Origin: Puffinus mauretanicus
Taxonomy: Eukaryota; Chordata; Aves; Procellariiformes; Procellariidae
Direction: 5' to 3'
Assembly (NCBI GenBank): GCA_023333565.1
Contig: JAJKFH010003701.1
Coordinates: 186,001 to 250,000 of the forward strand
DNA length: 64,000 nt
The position numbers and the translations under genes were made by a program. Position 1 is the stretch's first letter; every line of letters begins with the position of its first letter. Below are positions 1 to 13,530 of the stretch, one piece after another. The notes below the pieces were generated by a model that was given only the letters and a program-made list of their open reading frames with translations, ran no database searches and had not been told where the DNA came from.

Positions 1-1126
<1,126 letters not shown>

Positions 1127-2325
1127 TGACATGAAGGTTTTAGACAGCCCTGCTTTTTCTAGCATGCTTGAGGGGAAAAAAACATGGGTTTTGTTTTATA
1201 CCAGACATGAAACCAGCTTCCTGGTGCTGTGGCAATGGCTTCATATTTTAGGTTTGATAAGGAACTCCTACGTGCCAAAGAAATTTAAGCGTCATAAAGC
1301 ATGTGTTATGTTGTAATTGTTTTTCAGTAGTAATGTTACTCATGGATTAGAAGAAATCCTGAGTCCAAATTTGTTTGGTTACGTTTAAATGAGATAGGTA
1401 ATTGATATTTATACTTTCGTAACATTTTAATCTCAAATATCTTCATAGCTAACACTGGAGGCTTAAGCACACAGTAAATTTTGCTGTAAGCCGAATATAT
1501 TGAAGTGAAACAATCTATTCTAAAGCAGTTATATGCATTAATCTATTTACTGACAAAGTGAGGAAATGTGAGGCATTGTTCAGGAAGTACAGGGAATTCA
1601 GGCAAAGAATATTCAACATCTTAAAGCATAAACATTGTAAGAAATTCATGGGAGAAAGCATATGTGGGAAAAATATTTTCAGTATAGCATATATCTAAAT
1701 TATATATTACACACAGTGCAGCTGTTGTTACACATACAAATGATTTATGTGTGCAGAAATTTGAAATACATTTTTCCAGGGTAATGCAGAATGGAAAAAA
1801 ATAGTTTGAGTTAAATGTTGCTGCAGAGTATATTTAAGAATGTGTTTGTGTTTATGATCCTTCAACATGTGGAAATGTTTTTGTACTCCTCCTCAGTATA
1901 TTAATAATCTTTCGTTTCTGACAAACGTGGCATTGATGGAAATATCTATGTTTCTATATGAATCATATTATAGACTTTATTTTCTGTATGTTTTATTGCT
2001 TGTTCTTTTTTTTTTTTAAAAAAATATATTTCAAATATTTCTAATGATTTGGTAGATATTTAAGTACCATGTAATTGATGATCAGTTGTCCTATACTACT
2101 GGTGCACTGTTTAAGCTTAGTAAATCTACTTCCTTGTTATGCTCTTGGATTTTGGTATGGCATATTATTTTTGTCATTGAGCAACTGAAACTGAGTGTGT
2201 TTCCATGAAGAGGTCTGTAATATCTGAATTGTAGGACACACGAACACTTCAGCCAATATAGTCAGGTCAGAGTTGTATTTAAATATGCAAATAAGCTTTC
2301 CATTATTCTGTATATAATGATACAG

Positions 2326-2367
2326 AACTATGTTTAAGATTATGTAAACTATGATTAAGATTATCTA
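2326..2367. repeat. 21-bp tandem duplication
   Basis: Two adjacent 21-base units, 2326-2346 and 2347-2367, both of the form AACTATGnTTAAGATTATnTA, differ at two positions (T/A and G/C). This fits replication slippage followed by slow divergence. No function is suggested. Confidence 0.8.
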
Positions 2368-3740
2368 ATGCAACAGTGAATGTGTTTACTTTGCTTCGTC
2401 TTAAAATAGGCTACTACATGATGCACGTTCATCTGTACGTGTAAGTATTGGCTGGAGGAAAAGAACGTGTATACCTGCATGGTTAACTACCTTAATATTT
2501 TTTTTTAAGTTTATTGATTCTGTATTATATGAAAACATGCATATTTTCCCTGTCAACATAGATTGCATCCTCTGAATTGGATTTTTTTGACTTGAGCATT
2601 AGTACCTAATACCTACGTGATATCTTTGAGTAGTTCAATCCTGCCCTTCACCCTGGAATCAGAAATAGGGCACACAGGTCTCTGTAACCCCTTCTTTAGA
2701 GAAGAAAGTGTGGCATTTCTGCATACCATCATGGCTGCTATTTTAAGATAATTTCATTCCTGTTAGTCTATATTGATTTTAACCCCAAACTTTTGGGGGA
2801 TAAAAGTGTGTAATAACATTTAACTATATGGACCTAAATTTAATCTTTTTTTTTTCCTTAATGCAACTTCTGACTTTGGTTGACTAGGCTACAGTCATTA
2901 AAAACTTATTAAAAATTTCAACACTTAAACCCCTGTTTCTAATATCTCACAATCCCTTAATTCAACAGTTAGAAATCTAAATGGAAATAAAACATAATTC
3001 ATTAAAACTAATGCTATTAAAAATATCAGTTTATCAAATTGGATCACATCACAGAAAAGTTTTCATTTCAGAGATGAAATCACAGGTTAGATTACAGGTC
3101 AATGCTAACTGTCATGCAAGGGCAAAAGTGAGGCAGGAAAACATTATTCCAGTTTAACCACAATGATTGTAAGATTTGTTTGTTCACCATTTACACTCTT
3201 TAACTGCAGCTTAATAGTGAGAGCATTTAAAAACCAGAACCCACATGTGTTTCATAAAACAATTGTTTTAGGTTTTGCCCATAATCAATTTTGCAATCAT
3301 CTGGCCATGAACTCAAATGGTAGATATTGATCAAACCTGTCGTCTTAGAATGCCAGTGCTGATGAATAGGATGCAAGACATAACATGACTATTGAGCTGT
3401 TTTCCACTAATGGTCAATATTCAGAGGAAATGCATATGGTTGCTTATACAGCCACTGCTAGCTTGTTTTTTTTCTGTGTGCTAGTCCAGATTCATTGGTA
3501 CGCTTTTTATCTCATCATTTAATATTGGAAAACATTAAGTTCTGATTTGTTTTGTTCTTGTTTATTAATAAAACTGATTTATTGGTTACTCATCAACATC
3601 AGCAAACATGAAAACCATCTTGAGGGGAAACCTCTACTGTGAAAGAGCAATAATATAAAAAGATATACACTCACAGAGTGATGATTATCGTGGTTTGAGG
3701 TGGACAAGACTTTTGTGGGAAAACTAGATAGTGTTTACTT

Positions 3741-3795
3741 GAAAAGAAAGAAAAAGGAAAGAGAAAAAGGAAGGGGGGGAGAGAGAGAAAAAAGG
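3741..3795 (+). repeat. Polypurine tract, 55 bases
   Basis: An uninterrupted run of A and G on the + strand, starting GAAAAGAAAGAAAAAGG and including GGGGGGG followed by GAGAGAGA. Such homopurine-homopyrimidine runs can form triplex (H-DNA) structures. In the sense-strand transcript it would be purine-rich and might bind SR-type proteins. Effects on splicing or replication are inference only. Confidence 0.85.
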
Positions 3796-6700
3796 TGAGA
3801 AGAACATTTTCACTGAGATGATGTATCTGTTTCAAATAGAAGACACAAGTAGCCCAGGAAGCTTACGCCTTACAGGAGGGAATAGGAGATCCCCTATGAC
3901 AGGAAGCAGGGCAGCTTTTCGGTGGGGAAGCTCTATGTGCAAGTGGTCCAACAGAGAAGCTTTTTTTTTTTTTGAAAGTCTTAAACCCCAACGCAATCCT
4001 TCCAAGTAGAATTTAGAGTAAATATTTCATATCCCTGTCTATCTGTAGTCCTATTCTGACTAGTAGGATAGAGAGATCTGTAGATGAACCATAACCCTTT
4101 ATTTCAGTTATTACTGTTCTAAACATCAGTTCTCTTTTTATGTAAATTCAACATTTTAAAGAAAAAAGCAAAGTGTTTTTACTTTCATAATGTAAAAAAA
4201 AAATCTAGCTTTTTAGAAAGAGTGTTTAAGAGGTGTATTCCTTGATTAAGATGGTGAGATTTTTTTTGCTCTTGCAACAGTGTACTATCCTGGACATACC
4301 TGCTTTTGTCTGTATGCTTAGTCCTCATAGAGCACACTGATGTCCATAGTAATCAAAGTGTGTAATAAATATGGCTAGGCAAAAGCATCTTCTGTTTCCT
4401 GGCTGCAATTTTATGTCATGCCTCCAGGTTATTGTAAAGTAATTGGGAGTTGAAACATATTAAGACATATTGCTAGAGCGTTTCCAAGGACTGTCCAGAT
4501 AGGTCAGACTCCCCGTTCAATAAAGGGGAAGGTGCCCATGTCTGGAGCCAGAAATACTGAATTCTATGAAGTTTCCATGTGCAAGGACAGCTGTGGACTG
4601 AAAAGGTGTGCATCTGCTTGTCTGTCTGTCAGGGGAACAGGTAAATAATTGGGGTTTTGCTCTTACACTTTGTCTTTCAATGTGACAGCAAATCTGAGGC
4701 CAAAAAGCTTTTTCAGGCTGTCCTCTAGGGACCAACGTAGTGGGAAAAAGATTTTTAAAGCAAGGCAAAACCAATTATTTGGATGAATTATTCTGGGGAA
4801 AAGTAGAAAACCCCAACTTTGAACAACAAATACACGGAAATCTTTTCACTGGAAAGATCTGTTTTGAATAAGAATTGTTAGATGAAGTATTCAGCCATCT
4901 CCACTAGATACAGCTGTGTTTGTTACAAACTCTTATGACAGACAAGGACAGCAGCAGACCTCTGCTACAAATGCACAAAGTGTATCTTATTTGCCCATTT
5001 ATGTCTTCTAGTAAAACCAATCAAACTTTCCAGTGGTGTGGGTCTTGCCTAACAATCTCTGAGATGTCGGCAAAATAGAAGGACCAACGGTAACTTTGAG
5101 AATTTTTAAGGGGCTCACAAAGTGCAGGTCACTGCTGTACCAAGCTCTACAGCTGTAACTTCAGGATCTCTTTTCTGAAGATTCTTATTTTCTGAAGAAT
5201 TGTACACTGTCAGTTGACTTGAAACTGAGTCTGAAATTCGTTTGAATTATAATAAATAGCGTAATGATGTGCAGTTTTCTCTTGTACCAGTAACTAGCTC
5301 TTAAGCATTTTCATTAGACGACACTAAACATAAAAGCTTAAATACTCCTAGAACATTGTATGACTGATAGCTGCATACGGCTTGCTCAAAGGTCAAGTTT
5401 CCTTTCCTCTCTACTGCTTTCCTTCACAAACCATTCCCAAAGAAAGAAACTTTTGGAATCAGCTTTGTGTTGACCTTGTAACCATTGAAAACAGCCTAGG
5501 CCCTGCAGGACCAAAGAGTGCAGCAAAGGATATTTTTGTAACAACAGCCATAAAAACAAGGAACAATACTATAGAAAAGTGCCACAGTACAGATTGTGCT
5601 TCTGCGCCTGTTGAGCAGCTGCAAGGCAGACAGGAGACTAGTGCTTGCCTCGTAGTATTTCTTCTTCATATGCAGAACAGTGAAGCTGGACTATAGAAGG
5701 GAAGGTAAAGACAAAATAACTGCTGATTCTGCTCTGCCTAGGTGAAAGCAAAGAACAGAGTCCGTTCATGTGTTAATTAGCCCCAGAGAGAGCGAAGGAT
5801 GGGTATGGTTATAAGGGAAGGAGGGCAGAAAGGGATTATTAAAAATAAAGGTCAGTGTAAGGGATCAGCAAAGAGACCGAAAAGAGGAGAATGAAGAGCA
5901 GATGGAAACGAAGAGAAAGGCTGAAGAATTACATTTGGTCTGTCACTACGTACTGTACTTCTGTTACGAACGCCTCCTATTCTGATGCTGATAAATATGA
6001 GGGATTTTGAGTTTTTCCATGTGTCTGAATAGCTTAGTGCCAAGAGCAGGATCATGAATAGGTTCATGCCCTGACCTTTCTGAATTCCCATTTTCCTGTC
6101 TAATGACATACCATGCAAGAATCTGTCCGATTTACACATAGAGTGTGACTGCTTAAAAAAAGTAGAAAAGGAGAGAGACAGATAATAACAACTGTGCACA
6201 ATGGCATATTTAAATTTGCGCCGAAAGAATAGCAGCTTTGAGGGAAAGGTGTGTAAGCATGAATGGAACGCGGTTCCCTGAAGGGCTGTGACTGACGTGC
6301 GGATGACAGCCGATGAGCCTTCCAGCCAGCCTACTTTCCATCCGTCCAGAAATTAGACACACCGGACCACAGCTTGAGAAGTGTCACTGGTGTACGATGA
6401 CCTACATTTGATGTAATGAATTGCATTATTTATTTACACACAGTTCCTCAAGTCTTGTCTTTAAAAGGCTAAGGGGCTCTTGGATCTCTTTCTGCACAAA
6501 GGGCTTTTCTGAACTGCTGCGGTTGACAGTAAGCAGTCAATGTTTGCCAGTAGTTATCACGTGGTGGCATCTAAAATACAGCACTGCAGTTTTCGTTTGT
6601 GCTGGCGTTTGGAGATTACAGCAGTGGTTCTGTTTGCACAGAGCGATCGCTGTTTTTTCAGCCATGAGGTTTGTACATAGTGGGGGAAAAAAAAATCTCT

Positions 6701-8377
6701 CTCTTTATGGAGAGTGGTCCTGTGTGCAGAGTCCCGTGTTCAGAATTAGATTATTGCTGATCATCACATGGATTAAGTCCAGCCATTTGATTGAAGCTGT
6801 GTCTAGTAGACGTGAGCTATGATCTTTCTTGTTTTGGTTTGATGTCAGGGCTTAATCATGGCTGCCAACTAGCAATCATTCAGCAGACACTTAACCTATG
6901 CCACTGAATGTTCTAGATGCAAGATTTTTTCCCATTCCTGGTGAAGTGGGATGAAGAGTACAATTTTTTTATGCTTAAATATTAGCAACATATATAAAAT
7001 AAAAAAAAATTCTGAATGTAAACTACCTTCCACCAGAAATATGTCAGTAAGATTTAATTCTGCTATTCAAAGTTGTGATAGCACACAGAAAGTAAAGCAG
7101 TCAAACCCCTGCATCTGCTGAGCTTCCTTGACTCCCTGGAAAGCTAATGCAAGTAGTGTTCAGCAATGCTCAGGTCAGACTGTAGGTTTGCTGTTACAGG
7201 AATGTGTTTTCTAAGCTTCTTGAAGACACTTAAAGTGCACTTGCCCATCTCTAAAGACAATATATAGTTTCCTCACTTTCTCTTTCAACAAGGTTATTTT
7301 CCTAAGGGACCTCGGAAAGTCACTTACTACATTAGTTAAGAAATGTCTAGTTATCTGCATTTTTCCTGAGAGCACTGTTCTTTTAAGAGGAGAGTGTCTT
7401 ATAATCCTAGAAAGTGGAGATTATAAAAACTTAGCACTTCCTGCTTGTGCAAACATTTTTCACGCTCTCCTTTGACTCGTTGTAAACGAAAATTGTAACT
7501 GAGCAAGGCAACGTACTTACGTTCGTTGGAGGACCTTTCCTCTGGCTACTCTACACGGAGCCTGTGCTCTGTGTTTGCTTCCTACTCCTTTACACCGGAG
7601 TATTTTGATCAGGTGAATCATTCTAAAATTATGGCTGTGGGATCGGTAGGATTGGATGCAAGGATTTCAACAGCTTTGTGGGAGGCAAGTGTTTAGAGTG
7701 ACTGGAAGGGGTGAAGATGGAAGGCAGCTGATCCACATGTCAAAGAATCACATTTTGATAGCACAGAGGAAAGTGAGCAATATGATTATAAGAAAAGGAG
7801 TGGTTTCTGATCATTTAATCAGCACAAGAAAACATGCATGTGAAACGGAGTTGTTAATATCAGAGAGGCTGTTGTTTTCCTGTACAGGGAACTTGCAGAT
7901 TTTCCTCAGTGTGACTGGATGTTTTGGCTGCTCTGAGGACATAGAACATTGGAGGAGAAAAATATATTTGAGTGGGGTGTCTTGGTGCTTAAAGTGCAGA
8001 AAGCCAAAATTTGCTCTGTCTCATTACATCCAACAATTTTAATACTAGTAGGGTTCACAAATAGTAGCAGAAGCAGTAGTTTTTGGCATTTCAGTAATGA
8101 AGTGTGTCTAGGAGACAAGTGTATCATAATTTTTTTTCCCCTCTGTTTCTGCTCTGTTTTGGATAGCCCTCCATTTCCATCAATTGGAGGGATACTTTCC
8201 CTCTACTCACTTTAAAACCAAATAAAAAATCCCCCAACAGCCCCCCAATCCTGTTTCTCTATTTTTTTTCTCAACCCTTTAATTTTTTTTTTCTCTCTAC
8301 TTATACAATTAAAGCGCATGAAAAACTTGATTGGATTCAGGCCCCCTTCAGAATTACTTCTTGTGCTCTTGTGAATT

Positions 8378-8392
8378 AGAGAGAGAGAGAGG
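8378..8392. repeat. Short GA dinucleotide run
   Basis: AGAGAGAGAGAGAGG-type microsatellite in the intron, about seven units. It lies about 100 bases before the TA/CA microsatellite at 8489. Confidence 0.8.
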
Positions 8393-8488
8393 GAGTTTGT
8401 AACTCTGCTTTCTGTGTTAAGGCTTCAAAAATTTGGATTTTTTTTTTAAATATATGTCTTTCTCTTTCTTTCGCTCTCTATATGCATG

Positions 8489-8543
8489 AGTGTGTGTATA
8501 CAGATACATATACATATATATACACATATACCTATATATATAC
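8489..8543. repeat. Interrupted TG/TA/CA microsatellite
   Basis: Alternating purine-pyrimidine sequence made of TGTGTGTATA, ATACATATACATATATATAC and CCTATATATATAC blocks. Imperfect units suggest an old microsatellite that has accumulated substitutions. Because it alternates purine and pyrimidine it also produces artefactual frames full of Tyr, Ile and Met on both strands. Confidence 0.85.
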
Positions 8544-11500
8544 GGGCACCTATCACATCTCTCTACAGGCCTGCGGGTCTGTTGGACCATGCATAACATT
8601 ATCCAATCTGATGCCCTAACTGTTCTGTTTTACCACCTTGTTATTGATGTTGCCAGTCATGAAGAGGTTTCTTTCAGCATGGTTGAATTCAGTGGCACAG
8701 TTAGTCTCACTGGAAATATCTGTGTCACATTATTTTCTCTCCAGATGTAGTTGAAATTTCTTTCATTTTCCTCGGGTGAATCCCATTTTATCATCTGGTC
8801 AGCTTTTTCTAGCCCCCTCAGTTCCTGTAATATTAATGCTCTCTGGGGTTTGTAAAACCTTCAAATAAATATGGCCTGCATTTTAATTAACTTGATGTTT
8901 ACCAGATCTTTATTAAAGGTGAAATAAGAGCAGACTGACTGCTAACCTTCACAGGTGTTCACTCAACATTTTTCCATTTTGTCTTTGTTGTTTGTTTACA
9001 ATTCTTCAGGCAATTTTTGCTTCATATGATTTTTCTTGAATTGAATATTTGAAGCAATATTTTTCTTGCTTTGGTTTGATATGCAGGATTTTTTGGGGGT
9101 CTGATTTGTAGACAGCAAGGCTCAGTGCTCTCAGATTTGATATCAAAGGGCTAGGAGCAGGAGCATATGTCAGTGAATCAGTGTGCTGGTTTTAGGTCTA
9201 ACGTTATTATTTATTTTCATTTTTCCTTTTTGAAATAGTGATTGTAGCATCATTTTCTTCCCTATAAATCTGCTCTACTAGTGGCTTGTGATCTTGTCAC
9301 CTTCCTGAATGGCAGCGGATAAGTAGATGACCGCATTAAGCACTGTATGCTTGAGGTTTCCCATCAAAACTCTGTCTAACCTGAGCAAACAGCCAATGAG
9401 CTCTGACAGCTTTGATATGAGGGAACAAAATTGATGCATGAGATTCAGTTTAATGAGTGCGTGCCTTACTACCCAGAACGCTTTATAGGGTACAGCTTTT
9501 GCCTGCGTATGTGGTTTAGCTGCACTCTGAGAGGGGTAGAATATCAAAACTGCCACCAGCCGTGATTTTTTGGGTTATTTTTAATACCAAAAAAGGTAGT
9601 ATCAAGGAGATACCTACAGGTGACATCTCGAAGAAACAGAAGGAGTATTTTCCAGTGTTGTGTGTTGTACCAGGTAACTGATTTCAATTAAAACATCATT
9701 GTGGAGTACAGTGCTATTAAATAGATAAACCCACAAATTTGTAGGGCTGTAGATGGCCATACAGATGTTCATTTGGTTTTTCTTCCCTGTCAAGAGTCCA
9801 ATTTTAGTGGAAAAGCTCATTAGAAGAATGACTCATTAGAAAGAATTGGAAGTACCTACCCGGTAGAGCTTCATTTCATTTGCTGTGACATCAGTGTCGT
9901 ATCTCTGTTGCTTCACCTGGGTTGCTAAATTGTAAAGGCACATTTTAATAGCACGTATGTTTTCTCTTCAGAGGAAGGTTACAATGAAGGCTAGGTGATC
10001 TTTTAGTTAGAATCAAGTGAATTTTTAAAGCCTGTGATCTGGTTGGTGAGCTCAAGCTGTGTAACTGCACTGGGGTGATACAGGGGCAGGTGCTCTGTCC
10101 TGCTGCAGAAAGGTGGTGGGTTCAAAGGCTAAACATTTTTTGTTGTAAACAGTTGCTGTACCAAAAATGCTTTTGGTTTTGCTAGAAAACTTAAAGCTAC
10201 GGAATTTCTGATAAAAGTGAGAGTACAGGAGAAGAAAGATTGAACTGTTTAGTTGTTCTTTCCTACCATCAAAATTACATTATAATTGCAATTACAGATA
10301 TTTTTCACAGCAAAAATAGCCTACCAGTGTGTTAGTTCATGTTTTTTTGATTTGAAATGACCTCTGCATGTTTTTACCATGCACCCGAATGCTGTTCATG
10401 TTGAATACGTTGAAATGTTTACTGCAGGCCATGGAGACTGACATGATGCCATGCTTTCAACTGGCAGAGGAGTGTGATCCACACAGACCTGTCAACAAAA
10501 GCAGGTCAGCAGGATTGAACAAGAAAAAAAAATCAATAAATCTTTGAATTAATCATGCAGTTGCCAGAGAGAATTATGGGTGCATGAAATGAAGGATGTA
10601 GGTATATATCTATGGCAACTTATTCTTTCCTACCTCATTGTGTCCTTTTCTTTTCTATGCCTGCAAGTTTTCTTTCCCCTACCGCCATCTGAATGGCTCT
10701 GTGTTTATTCGGATACCTTCAAGGAATACTCACTGTTCGTTTTAAAGTAACTAATTGAATATGGATCACAGAAATCCCTCTTACTTTTCTCTCTCCGCAC
10801 TGCCACTTTTCTCACTGACTGTGCGCACTCAATATGAATTAATACAGGAATTTCACCTCTGCATAAAACTAAGATTGCACATCTTGTGCAGTGAATTGGA
10901 CCGAAAGCAACTGCTGCTTCGGTGAACAGAGGAGTTAAAAATTCATGCCTGCGCTGCTGACGTCTCAGGTGAGCGGCCGTCCTTGTGGAGCACCTTTTGC
11001 AGCAGCGCCGTTGGGAGACGAGCCCTGACCTGAGCAGGGCTGAACCCACCCAACCTGGGCCAGATCCCCCTCCCTGGGGCTCGTTGCCACCCCTGCCTCA
11101 CAGGCAGCTGTGGTCAGTAAATATTGCTACCCAGAGGGAGCGTTTCACACCATGCTCTCCGAAGCTGGACAGCAATCGGATGCAACCATGGAGAACTAAA
11201 AGGGCAGCTCAAGAGGGAATAATTTGACACTAGGGACATGCTTGAGAGGACTGGGAGGAATTATGAATTAAGAGATGCATCCTGTGTATATCTTTGTGGT
11301 TTCAGCTCTACGCTTTGGTTTCATTCTCTCCTTCTCCTCAGAAGGATTTATCCCTTGTTGCGGTGCCCTGGAGGGATTGTTCTCTGTAGAGCTTCCCCAT
11401 GCAAAACTTAAGTGTTTTACTGCTGCCTCGCTTCTGGGTCTGGTAGAGAGGAAGGATGGTAAAATTAATGCCCCAGCGTCTTTAAATCTTCGTCTGCTCT

Positions 11501-13464
11501 GAAGACGATGCAGAGGTCCCTCTTCTGTGCCCAGCTTAACTCTCCAGCTGCAGAACTTGGTCGTGCACCACAGCAAGGATGTCTCCTTAGCTCTCTGCCC
11601 AGGGATCGAGTCTGGCTCTCTTCCAGTTGGGGAACAACCCAGTATGAGATGCTCGCTTTCACTGCAAATTCAAATTCATTTTCCTCTTTTATCCATGGCT
11701 TTCTTTGCAAATAGATAGTGATATTCATAAAATCCCCAAGAACAATTACTCTGCTACTTGTGGAAGGTCAGGGCAAGCTCTGTTCAAGGATTATGTATTC
11801 CAGCAGGGAAAACAGAGCTGACATACAGCACTTTTGTTTTTCAATTGCATGCCTAGGGAATTTTTTTTTTTTTTCCTAAATGTTTTTCCCCCTTCTCCGT
11901 TAAAACAGAGAACCAAATTCCTGACACACTCAGAAAATACATTTGGGTTCAGCTGTGGAGCTGATTTTTTTAAATTTTTGAACTAACAAAGAGACAAATA
12001 GACTATAATTTTCTAGGGGCAGAGAATTGTTTTTACTGCCCTCCCTTTGTAAAACATCCTGCCCAACTGTATGTAGTTAAATACCATTGTTTAGTAAACC
12101 CATGTTTTAGCCTTTAAAGAGACATAACACATACAAAAGTAACATCTTTTTTCTCCTGATATTTTTCTTGCAGCTGATCCTCCAGGCAATACCTGAGTGA
12201 TAATGATGGGAAAAAACCATTTCTCTCTGTTTTTTAGACTTACATTTGTTTTGTGCCTGTAAGAGGGTTTTGTCTGTACGGAGGACTGAGAATCCTTTCA
12301 TGTACTCCATTTTCTCTTCCAATTTATAACTGTTTTTCACAAAACACTGACAAGAAAGGCATTTGTTTAAAAATTAAGAAGTATTTCTAAGATGAAAAAG
12401 AAAAAATGGCACCAACGGAAATACTAAAAATTACTAGATGGAAATATACAACTGATCCCTTAAATGTACAAAATAATATGCAGATTAAAAAAAAAATAAA
12501 GCTGTAGAGATATATTCTATACAAAAAAATAATCATTAAAATCAGTATGTTCTGAAAGCAAAACATTTCTGTAAAATAAATTGTCGATTTGGAATTTTGT
12601 GAGTGCAAGAGTCTCAACAAGCATAACAATTTTTACATGTATGCGCAACATAATTTAAAATATTTTTAGATTATCATCTATTTATGTGAAATCTTTTGCA
12701 ATTTATTCTGAATTATAATAAAATATGGAAGCAGCTGCTGATGTGAGAGCAGAGGTTAAGAAAAAGAAAATAGTGAAGGAAAAACCAAATGCTAACATTG
12801 TATTGTATTTAAATGTGGAAGTCTTATGGAATAATCCAGAGAAATAAGGGGATTAATCATCTACGTAATCCTTTTTGTTCTGCTTATATGTTTTTTGAAT
12901 TCATAAGTGTTCTGGATATCTTGAAATCTTTTTGGCTGAAAACAAGACATGGATTTTCTTGGAAAAATTCAGTTAGAACAAGAGAAGCAAAACTGACCTT
13001 CTTTTCAAAGCGGACATTTGTGACTTGCTGAAAAGCAATTTCAGGGCTGGGAAGCAAAAGCTTACCCATAAATAAGAAGTGATAGGATAATGCGTGCTGT
13101 GTCACCGCATCCATTCAGCACTTTTACAGAATGAGTGAGGAAAACAGACCCCCTCTAAATGTCAGCGACCCAACAAGATTTTGTGAGATGCTCTGTGCAT
13201 TTTCAAAAGGGATTTAAGAAAAAGAAGTTATTCATTGGATTTTGCTTTCCTTCTTTTTCATACATCTTCTCCTTTCTTGCATGAGCTCTATTTATTGATA
13301 GTAATTCTTTGCATCCTTATCAATGGTTATTCATAGTACTTTCTAGAGCTGACTTGTTTTTTAAGTGCTAAAGAAATTAGGTATCTTGAGCCCTGTAGAC
13401 AATCAGGGAAACCTTTATTCCTACCTATTTTGACATCTCTTTTCTGTTATGACAAACCCAAAGC

Positions 13465-13530
13465 CCTTTTGAGTTAATTAGAATTATTACCCTCATTTTA
13501 CATAGAGGGAAACTGAAAAACAAAGAAGCT
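13465..13530. mobile_element. Possible MIR-type SINE remnant
   Basis: The stretch ATTATTACCCTCATTTTACA, followed by a GAGGGAAACTGAAAAAC-like segment, resembles the well-conserved MIR segment (CATTTTACAGATGAGGAAACTGAGGC). The similarity is about 35 bases long and limits are not clear. MIR-type relics predate the bird-mammal split, so only a core would be expected to survive. Confidence 0.4.

Noticed and set aside
5382..5696. 104-codon + strand open frame as a possible missed exon or retrogene
   Set aside because: No similarity to DSCAM or another family I know, and no convincing splice sites at its ends.
6421..6822. 133-codon + strand open frame
   Set aside because: No start context, domain, splice sites or known relative. 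Frames of this length arise by chance in 64 kb read in six frames.
8417..8750. Overlapping frames rich in Tyr, Ile and Met on both strands
   Set aside because: They come from translating the TA/CA microsatellite at 8489-8543.
10965..11100. Possible CpG island or promoter
   Set aside because: It is only about 130 bases long with few CpG, no core promoter elements and no associated coding frame.
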